Source of the DNA: Pyrodictiaceae archaeon | GTDB lineage: Archaea; Thermoproteota; Thermoprotei_A; Sulfolobales; Pyrodictiaceae | NCBI GenBank assembly: GCA_026986935.1 | Contig: JALSNP010000016.1 | Span: 1 to 17,749, forward strand | Length of the DNA stretch: 17,749 bases | Reading direction: 5' to 3' | Shown: one piece after another, positions 1 through 7,502 of the stretch | Numbering within the stretch: the first letter of the stretch is position 1 | How the letters are laid out: each line of letters starts with the position of its first letter | Program-made: the position numbers and the translations under genes | The notes under the pieces: generated by a model | What the model was told of the DNA's origin: nothing | The model's database searches: none | What the model saw: only the letters and a program-made list of their open reading frames with translations

Positions 1-1253
1 TAGGCGCTAAGATGGCCATACTTTATGGCCAAATCAAGACAGGGAAGCCCGTAGAAGTATATACATCACCCATAGGTTTCACAAAGATTTACTACTATAA
101 ACTGAAAATAGATATAGAGCATAATAGGCCCATAATTCTGAGCTATGCTGAGCACGATAATAAAGCCCTGTGGCACGGTACTCGTATAAGCGTCGTGATA
201 GAGGGGGACTGGTCGCGGGCCCGAAGCCGTGTATACGAGTATATTAAGCGTACAGCCATAGCCACCCCGTACGCCGATATCGTGTTCATAGATCCAGAGG
301 GTAACCTAATAGCATATTGGCATAGCATAGAGAAGCTCCCCCGCCCACCCAAAGAAGTTAAGCCGCACCCACATGGAGTCGATATAGAGCAACTAAAGAG
401 ACTAATACGAGACGTTAAGGCAAACACCCTGATCGAGTTCCTTGTAGCAGCATTCCAGGGAGTCGGTAAGCGCACAGCCGAGTCCTTCATCAAGTGGGCA
501 GGACTAGATCCAAAGCTTAACCCCAGCAAGCTAACTGATACAATGCTCAGTGAGCTCGCAAGAAAGCTAAGAGAGTACCAAAAGTTTCGCCCACCATCAG
601 CTGAGTCCCTTTCACCCTTCGGCCCAGAGATAATAGAGGCTGGCCTAAGGGCTATCCTCCACCCAGAGTTCGTTGTAGCCGTGTCACGTAGACCAAAAGC
701 CTACGAGGGTCACCCATTCATTATCGAGGTTGGAATAGCGTTTGGTGGAGAAATCCCTCTATCGAACGAGCCCATGCTTCTCCGCTATGCTAACAAGATA
801 CCATTACTTTACGACGAGAAATCAGACGTTGCTTGGAAAGTAGTAGATCCACGAAGCTTTAATTGGAAAGACTACATGGTAGTCTTCCCAGCCCCTGTTG
901 CCGTGTTAACCCATATAGCAAGTACGAAGGTGCCGTATAAAGGGGTTGGCAAGGAGAGTGTCGCCGACGTCCCAGAGATCGAGCACGAGCTACGCAACGC
1001 TTTAAGAGAAGCAGCGAGAAAACTCCGACTATACTTATTACAAAAGAGAAGAGAGGAGGAGGCCCGGAGAAGGGTAATAACTTTCGTAAAATATACCCCA
1101 GAGGTAGCGAAAGGACTTGCAACCATACTCAAAGATGTAGATGAGAAAACAGTACAGGAAATGCTATTAAGTGCCATGAAGCGACGCCTCCGATTAGATG
1201 ATGAAGAGTTTGCAAAATTAGTCCAGGGACTAGAAGTAAGTATAGAGGAGTAA
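1..1253 (+). CDS. top6B: DNA topoisomerase VI subunit B, C-terminal part (5' truncated by window edge)
   Basis: This is the ATPase subunit of type IIB DNA topoisomerase VI (A2B2), which closes on ATP to drive strand passage by the A subunit. The frame is open leftwards past the first in-frame ATG at 12, so the gene enters from outside and only about 416 residues are seen. The GHKL ATP-binding fold lies off the window. The visible part holds the H2TH segment and the transducer domain. Recognisable stretches include GDWSRARSRVYEYIKRT, KPHPHGVD, RPKAYEGHPFIIEVG and RYANKIPLLYDEKSD. The last is the transducer loop whose lysine contacts ATP in studied homologues. The tail (about residues 330-413) is basic and helical. 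The stop codon is 14 nt before the ATG of top6A, so the two subunits form an operon. Identification is firm; the true start is not visible. Confidence 0.96.
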   Translation, partial: GAKMAILYGQIKTGKPVEVYTSPIGFTKIYYYKLKIDIEHNRPIILSYAEHDNKALWHGTRISVVIEGDWSRARSRVYEYIKRTAIATPYADIVFIDPEGNLIAYWHSIEKLPRPPKEVKPHPHGVDIEQLKRLIRDVKANTLIEFLVAAFQGVGKRTAESFIKWAGLDPKLNPSKLTDTMLSELARKLREYQKFRPPSAESLSPFGPEIIEAGLRAILHPEFVVAVSRRPKAYEGHPFIIEVGIAFGGEIPLSNEPMLLRYANKIPLLYDEKSDVAWKVVDPRSFNWKDYMVVFPAPVAVLTHIASTKVPYKGVGKESVADVPEIEHELRNALREAARKLRLYLLQKRREEEARRRVITFVKYTPEVAKGLATILKDVDEKTVQEMLLSAMKRRLRLDDEEFAKLVQGLEVSIEE

Positions 1254-1267
1254 AGAGGGTGAAAACT

Positions 1268-2434
1268 ATGAGCATAGAGGAATACATCGACAAAGCCGAT
1301 ATAGAAGCCCGCAAGAGGGCGCTTCAAGCATTTCGTGAAAGATTTAAAGAGATACTTGAACAGATAAAACGAGGCGAGAACCCAACCATAATGCTGCCCA
1401 AGCGAACCCTGGCTAACACCATATATGATGAGAAAAGAAAACTCCTTCTCCTTGGCCCAGAGAAGCTTAGCAGAAGCTTCTTCGACCTACACGAATCAAA
1501 GAAATTCATGCAAACACTGCTCATGGCAAGAATAATCTACGAGGCACTAGAGAGGAACGAGTACCCGACCATCCGTGACCTATACTACCGGGGGAAGCAT
1601 ACAATCATATACAGAGAGCCTGGCGGTAGAAAACACGAAGAAAACACATGGGATGAACAAAGAGAGTCCGATGCAGTGATAAGAGATATAGAGGTATTCA
1701 CTGGGCTCCTAAGAGAAGAAATGCTCATACTCAGTAAGGAGAAAGGAAAAGTTGTAGGCAATATGAGGATAAGAAGCGGCGGCGACACAATAGACCTAAG
1801 CAAAATGGGACACGGAGCCTATGCCATAGAGCCTACCCCTGACCTCATAGAATTCGTTGATGTTGACGCCGAGTACGTGCTCGTAGTAGAGAAAGACGCT
1901 GTGTTCCAACAGTTACACAGAATAGGCTTCTGGAGAAAACACAAAGCCATACTAATAACAAGCGCTGGGCAACCCGATAGGGCAACAAGACGCTTCGTAA
2001 GAAGACTAAACGAGGAGCTAGGCTTACCAGTATACATCCTCACAGACGCCGACCCCTACGGATGGTACATATACAGCGTCTTCAAGATAGGATCCATAAC
2101 CCTTAGCTATGAGAGCGAACGCCTAGCCACACCAAACGCTCGCTTCATAGGAGTAAGCATGACCGACATATTTGGGTACCGGAAGAAAAAACCCTATCTA
2201 ACAGAGCAGGAACGCAGAAACTACATAATAAAAGCAAAAGACGCTGACATAAAGAGAGCATACGAGCTTAGAAACTATAAATGGTTCCAGACAAGAAAAT
2301 GGAGAATCGAGATAGACATATTCTTAGAGAGGAAAGCAAAGCTAGAAATCGAGGCCCTAACAAGCAAGGGGTTAAGATTCCTAGCCGATAAATACTTGCC
2401 AGAGAAAATCGAGACCGGTGACTGGATAGAATAA
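1268..2434 (+). CDS. top6A: DNA topoisomerase VI subunit A (Spo11-like)
   Basis: This is the DNA-cleaving subunit of topoisomerase VI, homologous to Spo11. It makes a transient double-strand break through a 5'-phosphotyrosyl link. Numbered from the ATG at 1268, the 388-residue protein has the winged-helix (CAP-like) motif TIRDLYYRGKH, whose second Tyr (about Y107) aligns with the catalytic Tyr. The Toprim domain follows, with its Glu in VEKDAVF (E208) and DADPYG (D260, D262) for Mg2+. The conserved GQPDRATRRFVRRL segment lies between them. A GTG at 1259 opens the same frame three codons earlier. I prefer the ATG because GAGGGTG (1255-1261) sits 6 nt before it, whereas the GTG overlaps that ribosome-binding site. 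Length is normal for the family. It directly follows top6B and is presumably co-translated with it. Confidence 0.97.
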   Translation: MSIEEYIDKADIEARKRALQAFRERFKEILEQIKRGENPTIMLPKRTLANTIYDEKRKLLLLGPEKLSRSFFDLHESKKFMQTLLMARIIYEALERNEYPTIRDLYYRGKHTIIYREPGGRKHEENTWDEQRESDAVIRDIEVFTGLLREEMLILSKEKGKVVGNMRIRSGGDTIDLSKMGHGAYAIEPTPDLIEFVDVDAEYVLVVEKDAVFQQLHRIGFWRKHKAILITSAGQPDRATRRFVRRLNEELGLPVYILTDADPYGWYIYSVFKIGSITLSYESERLATPNARFIGVSMTDIFGYRKKKPYLTEQERRNYIIKAKDADIKRAYELRNYKWFQTRKWRIEIDIFLERKAKLEIEALTSKGLRFLADKYLPEKIETGDWIE

Positions 2435-2443
2435 AGACCTAAT

Positions 2444-2473
2444 TACCTAGAAGAATAGTAGGTACTTCTTCTA
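2444..2473 (+). repeat. Inverted repeats between top6A and deoC (two alternative hairpins)
   Basis: The 52-nt top6A-deoC gap holds TAGAAGAA (2448-2455) and its complement TTCTTCTA (2466-2473), giving an 8-bp stem with a 10-nt loop. TACCTA (2444-2449) can instead pair with TAGGTA (2459-2464). The two pairings compete for the same bases. There is no T-run afterwards, so a terminator is doubtful; a processing or attenuation structure is possible. The deoC ribosome-binding site CGGAG starts 3 nt further on. Confidence 0.4.
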
Positions 2474-2486
2474 AACGGAGAAGAAA

Positions 2487-3200
2487 ATGAAGAGACCATC
2501 TATATGTAATAAGATTCACATAGATGAGCTGGCATCAAGACTAGATCACGCAGTACTACGGCCATGGAGCACTATGAGTGATCTTGAAAAAGCTATAGAA
2601 GAATTAGAGAAACTAAAGCTAAGATGCTTAATCCTAAGCCCAACATTGCTCAGCGAGGCCCGTGGCCTCACAAGTAAATGCCTCGGGGCAGTAGCCGGGT
2701 TCCCCTACGGCTATCACACAATAGAGTCAAAGATAAAAGAAGTCGAGGACCTAATAGCCCTCGGCGCCGATGAAATAGACTTCGTTGCCAATCTACAGTT
2801 ATTCCTAATAGGCAAGAAGAAGCAATACATAAACGAGATAAAAGCCGTCACAACAATATGTAAAAGCGCTAACGTGGTATGCAAGGTAATAATAGAGGCA
2901 CCAGCACTAACTCCTTCACAACTAAGAGAAGTCGTAGAACTAATAGCTAAAAACGCGGAACCCAATTTCATAAAAACTAGCACAGGATACGGCCCCCGAC
3001 ACACAGTAGCAGACGACATCATTATAATAGATGAAACATTGAAGGAACTAGGCCTTAGGAAAAACATAGGCATAAAAGCAGCTGGTGGTATTAGGCAAGG
3101 CCTCCAAGCAGCACACTACATAAGCCTAGGAGCCGACATAATAGGGACAAGCACGCCAAGCAAGATACTTAGTTCATATAAAGAAGCTTGCCTGTACTAG
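2487..3200 (+). CDS. deoC: Deoxyribose-phosphate aldolase
   Basis: DeoC cleaves 2-deoxy-D-ribose 5-phosphate to glyceraldehyde 3-phosphate and acetaldehyde in deoxynucleoside breakdown; it is a cytosolic class I aldolase with a TIM barrel. At 237 residues it has the length expected of archaeal DERA. The sequence shows LDHAVLRPW near the N terminus (residues 19-27) and ADEIDFVANL with the relay Asp (D99). The Schiff-base Lys is in NFIKTSTGYGP (K163), and the second active-site Lys is in GIKAAGGIR (K197). The C-terminal phosphate site ADIIGTST follows. The ATG at 2487 is preceded by CGGAG (2476-2480). The gene lies 52 nt after top6A on the same strand and could be read from the same transcript, although the hairpins between them may separate the messages. 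A candidate C/D sRNA starts 25 nt after its stop. Confidence 0.95.
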   Translation: MKRPSICNKIHIDELASRLDHAVLRPWSTMSDLEKAIEELEKLKLRCLILSPTLLSEARGLTSKCLGAVAGFPYGYHTIESKIKEVEDLIALGADEIDFVANLQLFLIGKKKQYINEIKAVTTICKSANVVCKVIIEAPALTPSQLREVVELIAKNAEPNFIKTSTGYGPRHTVADDIIIIDETLKELGLRKNIGIKAAGGIRQGLQAAHYISLGADIIGTSTPSKILSSYKEACLY

Positions 3201-3224
3201 CTCCCTTTACCTAGCACATAGTAA

Positions 3225-3282
3225 GTGATGAAACGACGGTCTCGCGAGCCTATGAGGCGATGAAGAGTATTCTCCTTGCTGA
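3225..3282 (+). ncRNA. Candidate C/D box sRNA 1 (2'-O-methylation guide)
   Basis: This 58-nt element has the layout of an archaeal C/D box guide RNA. It has a perfect C box GTGATGA (3225-3231), a near-perfect C' box CGATGA (3258-3263) and a perfect D box CTGA (3279-3282), with a 15-nt D guide between C' and D. The D' box is weak (GCGA at 3244-3247 is the best option). The first guide, ACGACGGTCT (3233-3242), is exactly complementary to the 23S rRNA segment AGACCGUCGU, about 2587-2596 in E. coli numbering, as I recall the archaeal sequence. With D' at 3244, the fifth-nucleotide rule points to C2590. The D guide (AGAGTATTCTCCTTG) shows only a 7-nt match (CAAGGAG) to 23S domain II, so its target is open. 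It starts 25 nt after deoC and may be processed from that transcript. Confidence 0.65.
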
Positions 3283-3323
3283 GGTATCTAGAGGAGTAGG
3301 ATCTTGGTCTCACCGCGTAGGTT

Positions 3324-3379
3324 TCAGCTGAGACAGGTTTCTTCATAGCCTTTGATGCTCGGAACCCCTTTATCATCAC
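3324..3379 (-). ncRNA. Candidate C/D box sRNA 2 (antiparallel to sRNA 1)
   Basis: Read on the minus strand, this 56-nt element has a perfect C box GTGATGA (3379-3373), a C'-like CTATGA (3348-3343), a 15-nt guide and a perfect D box CTGA (3327-3324). No good D' box is seen. The D guide contains ACCTGTCTCA (3338-3329), complementary over 10 nt to UGAGACAGGU of 23S rRNA (about 2596-2605, recalled archaeal sequence). The fifth nucleotide before the D box pairs with G2599. It begins 22 nt after the stop of the small zinc-ribbon gene on the same strand and faces sRNA 1 with 41 nt between their D boxes. A 60-codon open frame overlaps it but is probably not a gene. The weak D' box keeps confidence moderate. 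Confidence 0.5.
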
Positions 3380-3400
3380 AAAGACAACATTGTTAGTCAG

Positions 3401-3559
3401 CTAGTCCTCTACCTTGCCAAGCACCTCGTGGAAAGTATTCTCGCCGCAATATTTGCAATAATGGTATAGTCGTTTATCCTTGAGCTTTAACAAGTCGAAG
3501 CTAACCTCAAGCTCCCAGGTATTCCCGCATTTAGTGCATCTTAGTAACCACTTAGTCAT
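3401..3559 (-). CDS. 52-residue zinc-ribbon protein
   Basis: This small gene reads MTKWLLRCTKCGNTWELEV at its N terminus and has a second CxxC (CKYCGE) at residues 35-40. The first knuckle is CTKCGN (8-13). Two CxxCG knuckles about 23 residues apart are typical of a treble-clef or zinc-ribbon fold that binds one Zn2+. The ATG at 3559 is preceded on the minus strand by GGTGAA, 6-7 nt away, a good archaeal ribosome-binding site. It starts 25 nt after the ASCH-domain gene and the two look like an operon. The fold suggests nucleic-acid or protein binding, but I do not recognise a named family and give no function. Reality of the gene is supported by the ribosome-binding site, the paired knuckles and its position. 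Confidence 0.75.
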   Translation of the reverse strand: MTKWLLRCTKCGNTWELEVSFDLLKLKDKRLYHYCKYCGENTFHEVLGKVED

Positions 3560-3583
3560 ACCGTGTTCACCACTTGGGTATTT

Positions 3584-4216
3584 TTATCCCCTGTTTCTTC
3601 TGTTTAAAGTTCTTGAACTGTTTCGGGGCTTAATTAGTCCTCTCCTCACAAGCTCGTTAAGGCACCGTCTTAGTACTCGGCGTACACGCCATCGTTTCTC
3701 AATGCTACCGAATAGGCGTATAGCTGTTGAACGTATACTATTAGTTATTGTTATATCCTTCAGTATTTTCTTTTCTTCCTCGCTCAGCATATCCTGCAAA
3801 TAGCGAAGCGCTAATCTAGCTACATCAGCTGGTGATAACCCAAGATAGGGGTCTTGGGGCTCTAGCTCGCTAAGGTTTTGAATAAGCTCGAACTCTATTA
3901 TAGTTACTACGTCATCGGGACTAATCCTCCCATAAGCTCTTTGAAGAGCCCTAAGGAGCTCATTTACATTCCTAAACCCATCCTTCTTAGCGTCCTCGTC
4001 TGTAAGCTCCTTCACCTTTTTGTAAGTCACATTAACTACCCTTACCTTTGCTACGGGCCTCCCCCCTCCATGAACTATGAGCTCGTCGTACTTCACCTTG
4101 ACTCTACCAAGTCTTATAGTAGCCCTCTTTCTACCCGAAAGTATATCATCAACATATTCTCCTTTAACCATTAAATGTCTTCCAAGAAACCTAGTCCGTT
4201 CCCGCGCTTCAGACAT
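3584..4216 (-). CDS. ASCH-domain (PUA-like) protein with helical C-terminal region
   Basis: Residues about 12-115 resemble the ASCH domain, a PUA-related beta barrel thought to bind RNA or modified nucleotides. The signature is MVKGEYVDDILSGRKRATIR, followed by alternating strands and DDVVTIIEFELI. Residues about 125-210 are helical and basic (LSPADVARLALRYL, RRVLRRCLNELVRRGLIKP) and look like a winged-helix or other helix-turn-helix tail. The last 10 residues are Arg/Asn rich. The start ATG at 4216 has GGGG about 9 nt upstream; the internal Met at residue 17, at the head of the ASCH strand, is an alternative. The gene is followed 25 nt later by a zinc-ribbon gene, which suggests a joint role. 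Domain assignment is fairly secure; substrate and function are unknown. Confidence 0.8.
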   Translation of the reverse strand: MSEARERTRFLGRHLMVKGEYVDDILSGRKRATIRLGRVKVKYDELIVHGGGRPVAKVRVVNVTYKKVKELTDEDAKKDGFRNVNELLRALQRAYGRISPDDVVTIIEFELIQNLSELEPQDPYLGLSPADVARLALRYLQDMLSEEEKKILKDITITNSIRSTAIRLFGSIEKRWRVRRVLRRCLNELVRRGLIKPRNSSRTLNRRNRG

Positions 4217-4309
4217 TTCATAGCCCCATCGCTGATAACGATTACAGAAGTCCTTATTAGAAATTAAGATCTCTGTGTACCAAGGGGGCTGTGAAGGTCA
4301 TCTCTGTAC

Positions 4310-4375
4310 CCCGGCCCTGATACGGGCCGGGCATCTGAAGAGTTGTATGAGGAGGGGCCAAAGCGCTGAGCCCCT
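4310..4375. repeat. Two GC-rich hairpins in the 160-nt gap between the glmU-like gene and the ASCH gene
   Basis: CCCGGCCC (4310-4317) and GGGCCGGG (4324-4331) form a perfect 8-bp GC stem with a 6-nt loop. AGGGGC (4353-4358) and GCCCCT (4370-4375) form a second stem, ending 1 nt from the stop codon of the glmU-like gene. On the minus strand they follow glmSU, so they may end or stabilise that message, but neither is followed by a U-run. The rest of 4217-4376 shows only the AT-rich upstream region of the ASCH gene (CTTAATTT on the minus strand near 4262-4269 as a possible TATA element). Confidence 0.45.
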
Positions 4376-4376
4376 A

Positions 4377-5516
4377 CTAGCCCTGCTCACTATATATTGT
4401 TGCAGGTTCTATGACATCATGAGGCCTTGTTCTAGTTTTAGCAGGTATAACCGCTCCGATCTTTAGTGCCTCTAGTGGCTGTGTCGATGTCAATTTTATT
4501 TCATCGCTGACCTCTCCATACGGTATATTGAGGGTCACCGTGTAGGGTGCTAATGAAGCCGCCGCCCCCACTATACTGTCAGCTATGTAGCTATGCGAGC
4601 CTATTTTCGCACTAGTATATATTATGCTCCTCTTTATCTCCGTATAAGCCCCCGCTATCGCAGAATCAAATAAGGATACATGGTCTCTTAGGAAACTATG
4701 CGCTCCCACCAGCGCGCCATGTCCAATGTATACTGGCCCCTTTATGACAGCGTAGTGGTCTACGCGTGCCTTAGCCGCTATATATGCTGGCCCCTCTATC
4801 ACGGCTGTACTAGCAACCTCAGCGTCTTTTTCAATTATAACGCTCTTTATCTTCTCTAAGTCCAGGCGAACAGCTAGTAAATAATCCCATGGAGTGTCTA
4901 GATCAACCCATTCTCCTATCCAGACATCTGCCTTAAGATCTTTCCTAGCAATATAATCTATAGCGTCGTGGAAGCTTCTCCCCTCGTTGCAGATGAGCTC
5001 TTTCAGAATACGGGCATCTATTGTCAAGAGCCCAGCAAATATGTAGGGTCCCTCGCCTATACTTGTCACCCTCTGATCTATCGGGTCAATTGTTACGCGT
5101 AGAAAATTACCCCTCATAACTACCGGTCTTGTCACTGTTATCAAGGGCTCATAGTCTTTCAGTACTTTAGCTATGTGGGAGGAAATCATTGCCTCCTCAG
5201 AGTAGATATCACCATATAGTATCGTTACCAGTCTCTCACCAACAAGCGCACTAGATGCTAGAGCAGAGCATAGAGCCCCCTCTATACCGCTTACTCGTTG
5301 CTCAATAAAATTACAACCACCAACATTGTAGCAGTAGTCTGCAAGCCTACTATCATCTGAAACCACAAGGACACTATCAAAATACTTCAACATAGCTCTT
5401 AGCTGTATATCTATTAGAAGCCCTCTCGGAAACTTAAGTAATGAGCGCGACCCCTCTCTACCCATTATGATCTTTATCCTCTTAGCCGATCCTCCTGCCA
5501 AGACTACTCCTTTCAT
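4377..5516 (-). CDS. GlmU-like sugar-1-phosphate nucleotidyltransferase / left-handed beta-helix acyltransferase
   Basis: The protein (379 residues from the ATG at 5516) has two domains. Residues about 1-225 form a nucleotidyltransferase domain: it starts MKGVVLAGGSAKR and has YGDIYSEEA (metal Asp), FAGLLTID and the closing WVDLDTPWDYLLAV. Residues about 235-350 form a left-handed beta helix built of imperfect hexapeptides (AVIEGPAYIA, VYIGHGALVG, YIADSIVG), as in acetyltransferases. By analogy with archaeal GlmU-type enzymes it may acetylate glucosamine-1-phosphate and make UDP-GlcNAc. This fits its place 52 nt after glmS on the same strand. The nucleotide loop is unusual: the normal GxGTR and PKPLLP motifs read GGSAKR and SLLKFPRG. 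GGTG 7 nt upstream favours the ATG over the TTG at 5522. The fold is firm, the substrate inferred. Confidence 0.85.
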   Translation of the reverse strand: MKGVVLAGGSAKRIKIIMGREGSRSLLKFPRGLLIDIQLRAMLKYFDSVLVVSDDSRLADYCYNVGGCNFIEQRVSGIEGALCSALASSALVGERLVTILYGDIYSEEAMISSHIAKVLKDYEPLITVTRPVVMRGNFLRVTIDPIDQRVTSIGEGPYIFAGLLTIDARILKELICNEGRSFHDAIDYIARKDLKADVWIGEWVDLDTPWDYLLAVRLDLEKIKSVIIEKDAEVASTAVIEGPAYIAAKARVDHYAVIKGPVYIGHGALVGAHSFLRDHVSLFDSAIAGAYTEIKRSIIYTSAKIGSHSYIADSIVGAAASLAPYTVTLNIPYGEVSDEIKLTSTQPLEALKIGAVIPAKTRTRPHDVIEPATIYSEQG

Positions 5517-5568
5517 GCCCAAACACCGATATCAATTATCTAACGAGGCTACAACGAGGGCTCAAAAA

Positions 5569-7410
5569 TTATTCAACAGTAACTGTTTTAGCAAGATTCC
5601 TAGGCTTATCCGGATCCCTTCCAAGTGCGACAGCAAGCCTGTAAGCTAACAATTGGAGCGGCGGAGTGAGCGCATAAGGAGCAAGAACCTCGCCCCAGGG
5701 CCCAACGGTCACAACTATATCAGCTCCCTTTACATCCTCGTAACCATCTACGCCGAATAAAATAGTGCTCGCGCCACGCGCTTTCATCTCCATGATGTTT
5801 CCCTGGAGCTTCTCAAAAAGGTGCTCAGCGGGCGGCGTGGCCACAAAGATTACCGGAAAACCTGGCTCAACCAATGCTATAGGGCCATGTTTGCTCTCGC
5901 CAGCCGGGTATGCCTCTGCATGTATATAGCTAACCTCTTTTACCTTGAGAGCCCCCTCATAGGCTAAGGGGACTCCAAGCTCTCTTCCAAGTATGTACAT
6001 ACTATTACTCTTTTTGAGACCAATCACGAGCCTCTCTATAATCCTAGAGGACTTCTCAATAGATACGGAGGCCGCCTCACCTGCTCTCTTAAGCTCGTTC
6101 ACCAGGTCCTTGTACTCGCTTTGCGTGAGGACACCCCTAATAAGACCCAGTCTCAGCGATAAGAAGGTCAAGGCAAGCACTTGTGTTAGAAAAGTCTTAG
6201 TCGCTGCAACCCCTATCTCTGGGCCTGCCCTTGTGTAGATAGTCTTATCGGACTCGCGTGGAATAGTGCTCCCAATAACATTGGATACGGCGATTATTTT
6301 TGCGCCTTTTTTCTTAAATGCTCTAAGAGCTTGGAGACTATCTATAGTCTCGCCACTCTGGCTAACAACTATCAACGCGGAGTCGCTACCCGATAACCTG
6401 CTATAAGTACTGTACTCGCTTGCGATAAAGGGTATAGCGAGCTCTCTTGCTAGAAGAGAAAGATAGTAAGTAAATACGAGCGAGGCGTGATAGCTCGTAC
6501 CAGCTCCCGTTATGAATATCTTATCGGTATCGGCTAGTATCTTAGCAGCGTCTTCAACCTCTCTGCTCGAGAGAAGCCCCATATAGGTTTCATAGAGAAC
6601 CCTAGGCTGCTCCATTATCTCCTTTAGCATATAGTGGGGATAGCCCCCTTTCTCGGCGTCCTCAAGGCTCCAGGTAATTGTTGTTATTCTTGCTCTCCAA
6701 TCTATCGAGCGACCCTCCTTCTCTATATGAACCCTATATGGCTCAATATAGCCGTATTCACCGTCATTTAGTACAATAAATCTCCTAGTATAAGGAAGCA
6801 TGGAAGGAATATCGCTTGACAACATGTTAAACCCGATTCCGAGGCCTATGAGTAGCGGGCTTATATTCCTGGCAAAGTATATTCTCAGAGGCTCATCTTC
6901 GTGGAGAACCGCTATAGCATAAGCTCCTTCAAGCATTCGTAGAGCCTTCTTAAACGCTGAGAAGAAATCCCTCTCTTCCCTACTGAAGTGTTCTAGAAGA
7001 TGAGCTATTACCTCTGTGTCGGTATCGCTCTCGAACCTATGTCCTTGCTCCACAAGCCATTCGCGAAGCTCCGCAAAATTCTTTATTATACCATTGTGCA
7101 CTATGGCTATCTTCTTGTTGCAGTCTAGGTGGGGATGGGCATTAACCTGGTTAGGTGCTCCATGCGTAGCCCACCTTGTGTGAGCAATACCGCTTATAGC
7201 ACAATATGTACTAACTCCATAAGACCGGACAACGTCATCAATACGCCCCTTATTTTTGAAAACTAGTAGTTTTTGCGAACCGCATTCTATGAAAGCGAAC
7301 CCGGCGCTATCATAGCCTCTATACTCAAGCCGCTTTAACCCCTGCACCAGCATCGGCATTACATTAGGTACCTGGTCTGGATCAGCTGTAACCCCTACTA
7401 TTCCGCACAA
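5569..7410 (-). CDS. glmS: Glutamine-fructose-6-phosphate aminotransferase (isomerizing)
   Basis: GlmS makes glucosamine-6-phosphate from fructose-6-phosphate and glutamine, the first step to UDP-GlcNAc. The N-terminal class II glutaminase domain has CGIVGV, LEYRGYDSAG, HTRWATHG and HNGIIKN. Two SIS sugar-isomerase domains follow, with GAGTSYHAS and VSQSGETIDS in the first. AGESKHGPIALVE and the classic terminus LAKTVTVE complete the protein. I place the start at the TTG at 7410 because the catalytic Cys must be residue 2 and become N-terminal after Met removal. The frame extends to a TTG at 7419, which would bury that Cys behind three residues. Length, about 613 residues, is normal. It leads the glmS/glmU-like pair. 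A TATA-like element (minus strand 7470-7459) lies about 50 nt upstream. Confidence 0.97.
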   Translation of the reverse strand: MCGIVGVTADPDQVPNVMPMLVQGLKRLEYRGYDSAGFAFIECGSQKLLVFKNKGRIDDVVRSYGVSTYCAISGIAHTRWATHGAPNQVNAHPHLDCNKKIAIVHNGIIKNFAELREWLVEQGHRFESDTDTEVIAHLLEHFSREERDFFSAFKKALRMLEGAYAIAVLHEDEPLRIYFARNISPLLIGLGIGFNMLSSDIPSMLPYTRRFIVLNDGEYGYIEPYRVHIEKEGRSIDWRARITTITWSLEDAEKGGYPHYMLKEIMEQPRVLYETYMGLLSSREVEDAAKILADTDKIFITGAGTSYHASLVFTYYLSLLARELAIPFIASEYSTYSRLSGSDSALIVVSQSGETIDSLQALRAFKKKGAKIIAVSNVIGSTIPRESDKTIYTRAGPEIGVAATKTFLTQVLALTFLSLRLGLIRGVLTQSEYKDLVNELKRAGEAASVSIEKSSRIIERLVIGLKKSNSMYILGRELGVPLAYEGALKVKEVSYIHAEAYPAGESKHGPIALVEPGFPVIFVATPPAEHLFEKLQGNIMEMKARGASTILFGVDGYEDVKGADIVVTVGPWGEVLAPYALTPPLQLLAYRLAVALGRDPDKPRNLAKTVTVE

Positions 7411-7458
7411 GGAACCCAACTGCCCCCTAATGGCCTCTGAGAAATAGTTACTACAAGG

Positions 7459-7470
7459 CTATATAATAAA
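7459..7470. promoter_or_regulatory. Shared AT-rich promoter: glmS (-) and sRNA 3 (+)
   Basis: TATATAATA-type sequence (7460-7470) can be read as a TATA box on both strands. On the minus strand (TATTATATA) transcription would start near 7438, leaving a leader of about 28 nt before the glmS start at 7410. On the plus strand it would start near 7490, just before the C box of sRNA 3 at 7503. No other TATA-like element lies in this 168-nt gap. Confidence 0.55.
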
Positions 7471-7502
7471 AAAGATGCCTATTAAGACAATTACTTGGGC
7501 AT

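Noticed and set aside
3197..3379. 60-codon open frame on the minus strand beginning GTG ATG
   Set aside because: It overlaps both sRNA candidates and the end of deoC, has no ribosome-binding site, and its GTG start is the C box of sRNA 2.
4317..4371. C/D sRNA on plus strand using CTGATAC, CTGA, GTATGA and CTGA
   Set aside because: D', C' and D spacing fits, but the C box matches only 4 of 7 and it would disrupt a very stable GC hairpin; no rRNA match recognised.
7408..7419. TTG at 7419 as glmS start
   Set aside because: It would place three residues before the catalytic Cys, which must become N-terminal.
7420..7460. glmS ribozyme/riboswitch upstream of glmS
   Set aside because: The leader is only about 28 nt from the predicted start, too short, and the class is bacterial.
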